From Actinomycetota bacterium (GTDB taxonomy: Bacteria > Actinomycetota > Thermoleophilia > Gaiellales > Gaiellaceae): a stretch of DNA of 17,082 nucleotides. Below the pieces are notes generated by a model, which saw only the letters and a program-made list of their open reading frames with translations, was not told the DNA's origin and did no database searches. Of the stretch, positions 7,310 to 14,200 are shown in pieces (positions within the stretch are counted from its first letter, which is position 1; each line of letters begins with the position of its first letter). The stretch lies in assembly GCA_005883365.1 (NCBI GenBank), contig VAXA01000094.1, positions 1 to 17,082 of the forward strand, given 5' to 3'. Both the position numbers and the translations under genes were made by a program.

Positions 7310-7524
7310 AGGCCGGCATCCATCCCGAGTACGTCATCACCACGGTGACGTGTTCGTGCGGAAACACGTTCCAGACCCGCTCGACGAAGCCCGAGCTCCA
7401 CGTCGAGATCTGCTCGCAGTGCCACCCGTTCTACACGGGCAAGCAGAAGCTCATGGACACGGGCGGCCGCGTCGAGCGCTTCCAGCGTCGCCTGGAGCGC
7501 GCCGACCGCGCACGCCGCGGCTAG
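7306..7524 (+). CDS. rpmE: 50S ribosomal protein L31
   Basis: The 72-residue protein starts [20 protein letters not shown], the canonical L31 N-terminus, and has the [21 protein letters not shown] signature. Cysteines 16, 18, 36 and 39 (CSCG and CSQC) form the zinc ribbon, so this is the zinc-binding (C+) form rather than the zinc-independent paralogue. L31 binds the large ribosomal subunit and bridges to the small one. The ATG at 7306 overlaps the preceding TGA by 4 bp (ATGA); the frame is open further upstream but that is not L31. It opens the rpmE-DUF1385-prfA-prmC block. Confidence 0.97.
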   Translation: MKAGIHPEYVITTVTCSCGNTFQTRSTKPELHVEICSQCHPFYTGKQKLMDTGGRVERFQRRLERADRARRG

Positions 7525-7536
7525 ACCCCAGGAACC

Positions 7537-8448
7537 ATGGCAAACGTCGGCGGACAGGCGGTCCTCGAGGGCGTGATGATGCGCGGCCCCGGGAACTGGG
7601 CCGTCGCGGTTCGCACCCCGTCCGGCGAGATCGCGCAGGTCTCGCGGCCGATCGACTCCGCCATGGCTCGCCATCGCTTCTTCCGCCTGCCGGTCGTACG
7701 CGGCGTGATGGCGCTCGGCGAGTCGCTCGCCATCGGCTTCCGTGCCCTCGCCATCTCGGCGAACTACGCGGCGCGGCAGGAAGGCGAGGACGGCGAGGTC
7801 GAGACGGAGCTCTCGCGCGGCGCCCTCATCTTCGCCTTCGCGGTCGCGATCGGCTTCGCGGTGATGGTGTTCAAGGTCGGGCCCGCGCTGATCACCGACC
7901 TGCTCCCGATCAGCAGCGGCGGCTGGTTCGTGATCGTCGAGGGGTTGATCCGCGTCACGATGTTCGTCGCCTACCTCTCGCTCATCTCGCTGCTCCCTGA
8001 CCTGCGCCGCGTGTTCCAGTACCACGCGGCGGAGCACAAGGCGATCAACGCCTACGAGGCCAGCGAGCCGCTCGAGCCGGAGGTCGTACAGCGCTACTCG
8101 CTCATCCATCCGCGCTGCGGGACGGCATTTCTGCTCTGGGTGATGGTGCTCGCGGTGTTCGTCTTCGCGTTCTTCGGCCGGCCCGCCTGGTACTGGCTGA
8201 TCGCGACGCGGATCCTCTTGCTGCCGCTGATCGCGGGCCTGGCGTACGAGCTGATCCGATTTGCGGGCAAGCACCAGGACAACGCGGTTCTGATGACGTT
8301 GCTCGCGCCGGGGCTCTGGCTGCAGCGGCTCACGACGCGCGAGCCGACCCTCGATCAGCTCGAGGTCTCCATCCGCGCCCTGCGCGAGGTGCTCGACCTC
8401 GAGGCTCGCGGCACGCCCGGCGCGCAGCGCGTCGAGGTCATGGCCTAG
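7537..8448 (+). CDS. DUF1385 family membrane protein (YqhQ-like)
   Basis: The protein has 303 residues and starts MANVGGQAVLEGVMMRGP, the family hallmark. It continues with RPVVRG-like text (FRLPVVRGVMALGESL), several hydrophobic segments (about 90-108, 125-150, 198-220, 228-245), and the conserved motifs FQYHAAEHKAINAYE and HPRCGTAFLL. The conserved His and Glu of YHAAEHK, with HPRCGT, suggest a metal site, but the family has no established function. It is encoded between rpmE and prfA in many Gram-positive bacteria, so linkage supports the call. An AGGA lies just before the ATG, with close spacing. Its TAG is in the same frame as the next gene. Confidence 0.92.
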   Translation: MANVGGQAVLEGVMMRGPGNWAVAVRTPSGEIAQVSRPIDSAMARHRFFRLPVVRGVMALGESLAIGFRALAISANYAARQEGEDGEVETELSRGALIFAFAVAIGFAVMVFKVGPALITDLLPISSGGWFVIVEGLIRVTMFVAYLSLISLLPDLRRVFQYHAAEHKAINAYEASEPLEPEVVQRYSLIHPRCGTAFLLWVMVLAVFVFAFFGRPAWYWLIATRILLLPLIAGLAYELIRFAGKHQDNAVLMTLLAPGLWLQRLTTREPTLDQLEVSIRALREVLDLEARGTPGAQRVEVMA

Positions 8449-8469
8449 GCGAGGCGAGGCGGCCCGACG

Positions 8470-10887
8470 CTGCGCGAGCTCCCGAGCGGCCGGCTGACCC
8501 TCCTCTTCACCGACGTCGAAGGCTCGACGCGGCTCCTGCACGAGCTCGGCGACCGCTATGCCGACACGCTCGGCGAGCACCGGCGCATCTTGCGGGAGGC
8601 GTTCGCGCGGCATGGCGGCACCGAGGTCGACACCCAGGGCGACGCCTTCTTCTTCGTCTTCCCGTCGGCCGACGACGCGCTCACGGCCGCCGGGGAAGGA
8701 TGCGAGCTCCTCGAGCCGGGCCCCGTGCGCGTCCGGGTCGGCCTCCACACCGGCACGCCGCACCTGACGGGGGAGGGCTACGTCGGGGCCGACGTCCATC
8801 TGGCGGCGCGGATCGGGGCTGCAGGGCACGGTGGCCAGATCGTGCTCTCGGAGGCCACTCGGCACGAGCTCGGTAGCGGCCGTGAGCTCCTCGACCTCGG
8901 CGAGCACCGGCTGAAGGACTTCGACGATCCCGTCCAGCTCTTCCAGCTCGGCGTCGGGCGCTTCCCGCCGCTGAAGACCGTTTCCAACACGAACCTGCCG
9001 CGACCGGCAAGCTCGTTCGTCGGCCGTGCACGCGATGCGGCAGCCGTCGCCGAGCTCATCCGCGGCGGCGCTCGCCTGCTCACGCTCACGGGGCCCGGCG
9101 GCTCGGGGAAGACGCGGCTGGCCATCGAGGTCGCGGCGGAGCTCGTGCCGGAGTTCCGCGCGGGCGTCTTCTGGGTCGAGCTGGCGGCGCTCGACGACCC
9201 GGAGCTTGTGCCGGAGGAGATCAGCCGTATCCTCGGGGCTCGGGAGGGGCTCACGCGCCACATTGGCGAGCGTGAGCTGCTGCTCGTCCTCGACAACTTC
9301 GAGCAGGTCGTCGAAGCGGGCCCGGCAATCGTGGACCTCGTCTCCAGCTGCCCGAATCTGCACGTCCTGGTCACGAGCCGCGAGCTCCTGCGGCTGCGGG
9401 ACGAGATCGAGTACGCCGTAGAGCCGCTGCCGCCGGACGACGCCTCGCGCCTCTTCGCCGACCGCTCCGGCCTCCCGGCGGACGAGGCCGTGATCGCGCT
9501 TTGCGGCGCGCTCGACAACCTCCCGCTGGCCGTCGAGCTCGCGGCCGCGCGCACCGACGTGCTCTCGCCGGCACAGATCCTCGATCGGCTTGGGCGACGG
9601 CTCGACCTCTTCCGCGGCGCCCGCGACGTCCATGCGCGCCAACAGACGCTGCGGGCCACGATCCAGTGGAGCCACGAGCTGCTCGACGACGACGAGCAGC
9701 GTCTCTTCGCGCGGCTCGCAGTCTTCGCGGGCGGCTGCACGCTCGACGCCGCGGAGGCTGTGGCCGGCGCCGAGCTTGATGTGCTCGAGGCGCTCGTCCA
9801 GAAGAGCCTCGTCCGTCACTCGGGAGAGCGCTTCTGGATGCTGGAGACGATCCGCGACTACGGGCTCGAGCGTCTCGACGAGGGAGGCGAGGCTGCCGAG
9901 CTGCGGCGCCGGCACGCCGAGTGGTTCCTCGCACTCGTCGAGGAGGCGGAACCGCACCTCGACGGGGCGGCGCAGGTGGAGTGGCTGGCGCGCCTCGAAG
10001 AGGACGTCGCGAACATCCGCGACGCCTCGGGGCAGCCGGATCTCGCCGCCCGCTTCCTCGCCGCTCTCCGGTTCTTCTGGGCGAAGCGCGGCTACGTCGC
10101 GGAGGGCCGGCGCCTCGTGGAGGAGGTCCTCCCGGGCCTTGCCGACGCCGATCCCGCCAAGCCGATGGCGCTCGCGACGGCCTCGCTGCTCGCCGTGATG
10201 CAGGGCGACTGGGAGGCCGCAGTCGCACACGGCGAGCGCTGCGGCGAGCTTGGGATCGCGGCCGGCGACGACGCGCCTCGGGTCGAGGTCGCAAGCGCGC
10301 TCGGTCGGGCGCTGCTCGCCGTCGGGCAGGAGGAGCGCGCGCTCGCGCTCTTCACCGAGGTCGCCGCTCGGGGCGTCGAGATCGGACGGCCTTCGCTGGC
10401 GGCGATCGCGCTCCTCAACCTCGGCTATCTCGCGCTCGTGCGGGGCAATCCGGGCTCGGCGCACGTGCACTTCGAGCGCTCCTGCGAACTCGCGCGCCGG
10501 GTGAAGGACGGCCACGTGATCGCGCGTTCCCTCGGCGGTCTCGCATCGGCCGCGCTCGAGACCGGCCGCCTGGACGAGGCGCGGCTCTACGCGGCGGAGA
10601 GCCTCGCCATCGCGGCGCCGGCGCACGACCGCGACAACGTCGGCTGGGCGCTCGAGCTCGCCGGATGCGCTTCCGCCGCCGGCGATCCCGAGCGCGCCGC
10701 GCGACTGCTCGGAGCGGCGGAAGGAGTGCGCACGGCGCTCGGAGGCAGCCTGAGTGGGCTCGAACAGGCGCAGCACGAGCGTGCGCTCTCGCTTCTCTCC
10801 GACTCGCTCGAGCCGAAGGCGCTGGCCGCTGCCCTGCAGGAAGGGCGGAACCTCCCGCTCGACGACGCTGCCGCTCTGGCCGGCTAG
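8470..10887 (+). CDS. Class III nucleotide cyclase domain fused to a STAND-type ATPase with TPR-like C-terminus
   Basis: From the CTG at 8470 this is 805 residues. Residues 1-165 are a class III adenylyl/guanylyl cyclase domain ([13 protein letters not shown], then [21 protein letters not shown]). Metal-binding Asp15 and Asp58 are present. The adenine-recognising Lys position is Asp (VDTQGD), and the usual Asn of N-x3-R is His110 (with Arg114), so activity or specificity may be altered. After a linker, SSFVGR leads to an NB-ARC-like ATPase: Walker A GPGGSGKT (208-215) and Walker B LLLVLD (270-275). The rest is helical, TPR-like, with no LuxR helix-turn-helix at the end. No ATG, GTG or TTG lies in frame between the upstream stop (8446) and 8590; a start at TTG 8590 would delete Asp15. 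CTG 8470, after GAGGCGAGG, aligns with the initiator Met of similar proteins. This is a signalling protein with unknown input. Confidence 0.8.
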   Translation: MRELPSGRLTLLFTDVEGSTRLLHELGDRYADTLGEHRRILREAFARHGGTEVDTQGDAFFFVFPSADDALTAAGEGCELLEPGPVRVRVGLHTGTPHLTGEGYVGADVHLAARIGAAGHGGQIVLSEATRHELGSGRELLDLGEHRLKDFDDPVQLFQLGVGRFPPLKTVSNTNLPRPASSFVGRARDAAAVAELIRGGARLLTLTGPGGSGKTRLAIEVAAELVPEFRAGVFWVELAALDDPELVPEEISRILGAREGLTRHIGERELLLVLDNFEQVVEAGPAIVDLVSSCPNLHVLVTSRELLRLRDEIEYAVEPLPPDDASRLFADRSGLPADEAVIALCGALDNLPLAVELAAARTDVLSPAQILDRLGRRLDLFRGARDVHARQQTLRATIQWSHELLDDDEQRLFARLAVFAGGCTLDAAEAVAGAELDVLEALVQKSLVRHSGERFWMLETIRDYGLERLDEGGEAAELRRRHAEWFLALVEEAEPHLDGAAQVEWLARLEEDVANIRDASGQPDLAARFLAALRFFWAKRGYVAEGRRLVEEVLPGLADADPAKPMALATASLLAVMQGDWEAAVAHGERCGELGIAAGDDAPRVEVASALGRALLAVGQEERALALFTEVAARGVEIGRPSLAAIALLNLGYLALVRGNPGSAHVHFERSCELARRVKDGHVIARSLGGLASAALETGRLDEARLYAAESLAIAAPAHDRDNVGWALELAGCASAAGDPERAARLLGAAEGVRTALGGSLSGLEQAQHERALSLLSDSLEPKALAAALQEGRNLPLDDAAALAG

Positions 10888-10985
10888 ACCGGCTCGATCC
10901 GTCCGGTCTCGACGTCGTAGACGAAGCCGGTCGCGCCGAACGAGTCGGGGAGCAGCTGCCGGACACGCTCGGCCACGTCCGGGAA
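10884..10985 (-). pseudogene. Carbonic anhydrase C-terminal remnant
   Basis: On the minus strand, 33 codons and a TAG read [12 protein letters not shown], then [21 protein letters not shown]. This resembles the end of small beta-carbonic anhydrases such as mycobacterial Rv1284, which from memory ends with a Y-P-D-A-V-E-D-V-R-Q segment and G-F-V-F-D-V-A-T-G-K. Only the tail remains; the zinc ligands are absent and prfA occupies the upstream side. It is convergent with the cyclase-ATPase gene, sharing one CTAG for both stops. Identification is by eye and moderate. Confidence 0.5.
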
Positions 10986-11011
10986 CGGAGCTAGGCAAGC
11001 GGAGCCGAGGC

Positions 11012-11017
11012 TACGCT
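11012..11017 (+). promoter_or_regulatory. Putative -10 element (TACGCT) before prfA
   Basis: TACGCT ends 9 nt before the prfA ATG, the same spacing as the element before etfB. No Shine-Dalgarno is visible in between (GGCCCGGCC), so a leaderless or near-leaderless transcript is plausible. No good -35 is seen. Confidence 0.35.
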
Positions 11018-11026
11018 GGCCCGGCC

Positions 11027-12070
11027 ATGGCGACCGACTTCGACAACCTGGTGGCGGATCTCGAGCGCCGGTACGAGGAGCTGCGAGCGCGCATGTCCGA
11101 TCCGGCCGTCTACAACGACCACCGGGAGGCGGCGGACGTCGGCCGCAGCCTGAAGGAGCTCGAGCAGCCGTACAAGCTCGCGCGGGAGTGGGAAGCGGCG
11201 CAGGACGACCTCGCGGCAGCGCGCGACGATGCCGACCTGCGCGAGCTCGTCCCCGAGCTCGAGGAGCGGACGGGCCGGCTGCAGGAGGAGCTGCGCCTCG
11301 CCCTCATCCCGACGGATCCCGCGGACCGCAAGGACGTGATCGTCGAGGTGCGCCAGGGTGTCGGCGGCGACGAGGCCGCGCTCTGGGCCGGCGATGTCTA
11401 CCGGATGCTGGCGCGCTACGCCGAGCGTCGCGGCTTCAAGGTCGAGGAGCTCCTGGCGAGCCCGAGCGACGGCGGCGGGTACAAGGAGGCGATCTTTGCG
11501 GTCAAGGGCGACGGCGCCTATTCGATCTTCAAGTGGGAGGGCGGCACGCATCGCGTCCAGCGCGTGCCCGAGACCGAGAGCGCCGGCCGCATCCACACCT
11601 CCACGGCGACGGTGGCCGTGATGCCCGAGGCGGAAGAGGTCGAGGTCGAGATCGACCCGAACGACCTCAAGATCGATGTCTACCGCTCGACCGGTCCCGG
11701 CGGCCAGTCCGTCAACACGACCGACTCGGCCGTCCGCATCACGCACGTGCCAACGGGCGTCGTCGTCTCGATGCAGGACGAGAAGTCGCAGCTGCAGAAC
11801 CGGGAGAAAGCGATGCGTGTCCTTCGCGCGCGGCTCTACGAGCGCGAGCTCGAGCGGCAGCGGGCCGAGCTCGGCGCGGCCCGGAACGCGCAAATCGGCT
11901 CGGGCGAGCGCGCGGAGAAGATCCGCACGTACAACTTCCCCGAGAACCGGCTCACCGACCACCGGATCAAGCTGACCGTGCACCAGCTCGACCGGATCCT
12001 CGGGGGCGAGCTCGACGAGTTCACCGAGGCGCTCGCGACCGACGATCGCCGCCGCGCGCTCGGAGAGTGA
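11027..12070 (+). CDS. prfA: Peptide chain release factor 1
   Basis: The 347-residue class I release factor has an N-terminal coiled-coil-like domain, the codon-recognition motif P-E-T at 181-183 ([18 protein letters not shown]; the PxT form identifies RF1, reading UAA/UAG, rather than the SPF of RF2), and the catalytic GGQ at 225-227 in [16 protein letters not shown]. The C-terminal [15 protein letters not shown] is intact. GGQ enters the peptidyl transferase centre and hydrolyses the ester bond. The ATG at 11027 gives the usual start. The prmC gene follows with a GTGA overlap, and PrmC methylates the GGQ glutamine, so enzyme and substrate are co-expressed. Confidence 0.97.
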   Translation: MATDFDNLVADLERRYEELRARMSDPAVYNDHREAADVGRSLKELEQPYKLAREWEAAQDDLAAARDDADLRELVPELEERTGRLQEELRLALIPTDPADRKDVIVEVRQGVGGDEAALWAGDVYRMLARYAERRGFKVEELLASPSDGGGYKEAIFAVKGDGAYSIFKWEGGTHRVQRVPETESAGRIHTSTATVAVMPEAEEVEVEIDPNDLKIDVYRSTGPGGQSVNTTDSAVRITHVPTGVVVSMQDEKSQLQNREKAMRVLRARLYERELERQRAELGAARNAQIGSGERAEKIRTYNFPENRLTDHRIKLTVHQLDRILGGELDEFTEALATDDRRRALGE

Positions 12071-12852
12071 CTGTTCGCGAGGCGCTGGCGGAGGCGGAGC
12101 GGAGACTCGCCGCGGCCGGCGTGGAGACGCCGCGGGCCGACGCTGAGTGGCTCGTCGCCCACCTCCTCGGCACGACGCGCTCCGGGCTCGCTGCGCACCT
12201 CGACGACGAGGTGGAGGGGCTCGAGCGGCTCCTCTCGCGCCGTGAAGCGCGCGAGCCCCTGGCGTACGTGCTCGGCGAATGGGGTTTCCGCCGGCTGACG
12301 CTGATGACGGACGCTCGCGCGCTCGTGCCGCGGCCCGAGACCGAGACGCTCGTCGAGCGTGCGCTTGCGGTCGCGGAGGGAATCGAGCGGCCGCGGATCC
12401 TCGACGTCGGCGTCGGCTCGGGCGCGATCGCGCTCGCGCTCAAGGACGAGCGGCCCGACGCTCAGGTCATCGGCGTCGACGTCTCGGCCGACGCGCTCGC
12501 CCTCGCTCGCGAGAACGCCCAGCGGCTGGGGCTCGAGATCGAGCTGCGGCAGGGCGACGGCGCGGTCGCCGCCGCCGAGGGCTGGGACGTCGTCGTCGCG
12601 AACCCGCCCTACGTCGAGAGCCTCGAGGACGTCCAGCCGGAGCTGCGCTGGGAGCCCAAGGTCGCCCTTGTCGGCCGGGGCGAGCACGAGCGGCTCGCGC
12701 GCGCGGCCGACGCCGCGTTCGTCGTGCTCGAGGTCGGAGACGGCCAGGCGCCGGAGGTGGCCGCGGTGCTCCGGCGGCTCGGCTATGCGGACATCGCGAT
12801 CACCGCCGACCTCACGGGCCGCGATAGGGTCGTGGAGGGGAGGCTGCCGTGA
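12067..12852 (+). CDS. prmC: Release factor glutamine methyltransferase
   Basis: From the GTG at 12067, overlapping the prfA stop by 4 bp, the protein is 261 residues. It has the N-terminal helical domain ([22 protein letters not shown]), the [24 protein letters not shown] segment, SAM-binding motif I ([15 protein letters not shown]) and the glutamine-binding N179-P-P-Y182. It methylates the GGQ glutamine of release factors using SAM. It is a little short: near residue 219 the text runs [16 protein letters not shown], where family members normally have a Leu-x-Pro-Gly-Gly turn before the V-L-E-V-G strand. The catalytic motifs are intact, so it is probably functional unless that loss matters. 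Confidence 0.93.
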   Translation: MTVREALAEAERRLAAAGVETPRADAEWLVAHLLGTTRSGLAAHLDDEVEGLERLLSRREAREPLAYVLGEWGFRRLTLMTDARALVPRPETETLVERALAVAEGIERPRILDVGVGSGAIALALKDERPDAQVIGVDVSADALALARENAQRLGLEIELRQGDGAVAAAEGWDVVVANPPYVESLEDVQPELRWEPKVALVGRGEHERLARAADAAFVVLEVGDGQAPEVAAVLRRLGYADIAITADLTGRDRVVEGRLP

Positions 12853-13688
12853 CCGAGACGTTCACCACACCGGACGGGCTCACCCTCTCGTACGAGCGTC
12901 GAGGCAGCGGGCCTTTGCTTGTCTGCCATCCGGGCGGTCCCGGCGGGTCGGCCGCCGAGTTCCGCGACTTCGCCGGGCTCGACGACACGTTCGAGCTCGT
13001 GCTCCTCAGCCCGCGCGGATCGTCCGGGTCGGACGCGGCCGACGATTATCGGCTCGCGGCGTACGTCGCGGACATAGAGGCGCTGCGCGAGCATCTCGGC
13101 GTCGAGCAGCTCGACCTGCTCGGCTTCTCGCACGGCGGGATCGTCGCGATCGCGTATGCGGCGGCGTTCTGGTCCCGCGTCAGTCGGCTGCTGCTCGTCG
13201 ACACGCTGGCGTGCTGGGGCGACGAGGCGGAGGGGGCGATGCAGCGGGCGATCGAGACGCGCCGCGACAAGCCGTGGTTCGAGGAGGCGCAGAAGGCGAT
13301 CGCGGAGGAGCAGGCCGGCGAGTTCTCCTCGATCGAGGAGCTCGTCGCGAACCTGCAGCGACAGGCTCCGCTGTACTTCCACCGCTGGGAGGGCAACGAG
13401 CAGACCGGACGCGAGCTGTTCGCGGATTTCGTGCAGTCGGAGCCGCTCCACCATTTCAACACCGTCGAGTTCCCCACCTTCGACCTCCGCGGCGAGCTGC
13501 GGACGATCGCAGCGCCGACGCTCGTCGTCGTAGGCGACGACGACCTCATCGCCGGTCCCGTCTGCGCGGACACGATGCTGCGCGAGCTGCCCGACGCGCG
13601 GCTGGTGACGATCCGGGACGCGGGACACTTCGTCTACGTCGAGCAGCCCGCCGCGTTCCGGGCGGCTCTCACCGACTTCCTCCTTTGA
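12849..13688 (+). CDS. Alpha/beta hydrolase (proline iminopeptidase-like)
   Basis: The 279-residue protein starts at a GTG overlapping the prmC stop (GTGA). It has the alpha/beta hydrolase features: an oxyanion-hole-type loop HPGGPGGS (27-34), the nucleophile elbow GFSHGG with Ser94, an acid in VVVGDDDLIAGP (about 230-232) and His260 in DAGHFVYVEQP. The HPGGPGG motif resembles the HGGPG of proline iminopeptidases and related esterases, so an aminopeptidase or esterase role is likely, but the substrate cannot be read from sequence. No signal peptide is seen, so it is cytoplasmic. It is intercalated between prmC and sua5, which are normally close. Its TGA overlaps the TTG of the sua5 frame by 4 bp. 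Confidence 0.85.
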   Translation: MTETFTTPDGLTLSYERRGSGPLLVCHPGGPGGSAAEFRDFAGLDDTFELVLLSPRGSSGSDAADDYRLAAYVADIEALREHLGVEQLDLLGFSHGGIVAIAYAAAFWSRVSRLLLVDTLACWGDEAEGAMQRAIETRRDKPWFEEAQKAIAEEQAGEFSSIEELVANLQRQAPLYFHRWEGNEQTGRELFADFVQSEPLHHFNTVEFPTFDLRGELRTIAAPTLVVVGDDDLIAGPVCADTMLRELPDARLVTIRDAGHFVYVEQPAAFRAALTDFLL

Positions 13689-14189
13689 TCGAGGAGGCGG
13701 TCGCCGCGCTGCGCGCCGGCCGCGCGGTGATTCTCCCGACCGACACCGTCTACGGGCTCTGCGCGCTACCGGCACGAGGACGTAATCTATGAGCTCAAGG
13801 GCCGCGACCGCTCGAAGCCCGTTGCGCTGCTGGCTGCCGAGGTCGATGCCCTCGTCGCGGCCGTCCCGAGCCTCGACCGTTCGCTCCTCGAGCGGTACCT
13901 GCCGGGGCCGTACACGCTCGTCTTCGGGGCCGTCGGCGTCCGCGTCCCGGAGCTGCCGCCCGGTGCGGCGGAGGTCGTGCGCGAGGCCGGCGTCGTGGCG
14001 GCGACGAGCGCGAACCTCTCGGGAGGGCCGGACCCGCGGCGCGTCGAGGACATCCCGGAGGAGATCCGCGCCGCCTGCGGCGCGATCGTCGACGAGGGCG
14101 AGCTGCCGGGCGTCCCGTCCACGGTGATCGACCTCACGAGCGGAGAGCCCCGCATCCTCCGCGAGGGCGCCGGCCACCTGCCCGAGTAG
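13685..14189 (+). pseudogene. Sua5/YrdC/TsaC threonylcarbamoyl-AMP synthase, frameshifted
   Basis: A TTG at 13685 (TTGA overlap) opens a frame reading IEEAVAALRAGRAVILPTDT then VYGLCA, the Sua5 N-terminus, but it stops at 13790-13792. In the next frame, conserved text resumes at about 13767 (YRHEDVIYELKGRDRSKPVA) and runs to the TAG at 14187: LPGPYTLVF, VGVRVPELP, VVAATSANLSGG, GVPSTVIDL. A change of frame between about 13763 and 13769 joins them. A second defect is seen at about 13924: PGPYTLVF runs directly into GAVGVRV, where the family has some 15-20 residues with a W-L-T-G. Intact Sua5 makes threonylcarbamoyl-AMP for the tRNA t6A modification. As written, no full protein can be made. A sequencing error is a real alternative. 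Position before glyA is typical. Confidence 0.85.
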
Positions 14190-14192
14190 CAT
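14187..14192 (+). promoter_or_regulatory. Putative -10 element (TAGCAT) before glyA
   Basis: TAGCAT, which includes the sua5 stop codon, ends 8 nt before the glyA GTG. The intervening CCAAAACC has no Shine-Dalgarno. The spacing matches the other TAnnnT elements in this window. Confidence 0.3.
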
Positions 14193-14200
14193 CCAAAACC

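Noticed and set aside
8590..8592. TTG start for the cyclase-ATPase
   Set aside because: It would remove the conserved FTDVEGSTR segment with catalytic Asp15, which is plainly encoded in frame just upstream.
7153..10998. A 1281-codon open frame on the minus strand
   Set aside because: It lies antisense to the dehydratase end, rpmE, DUF1385 and the cyclase-ATPase, all of which have clear conserved motifs on the + strand. Its translation is Arg/Glu/Asp-rich low-complexity text typical of an antisense frame in GC-rich DNA.
13760..13792. Programmed ribosomal frameshifting in sua5
   Set aside because: No slippery heptamer or adjacent strong stimulatory structure was recognised at the site, Sua5 is not known to use frameshifting, and a second in-frame loss nearby favours deletion or assembly error.
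13789..14127. An ATG-started open frame inside sua5
   Set aside because: It is in the third frame; its translation is a Ser/Arg-rich shadow, whereas the conserved Sua5 motifs are in the neighbouring frame.
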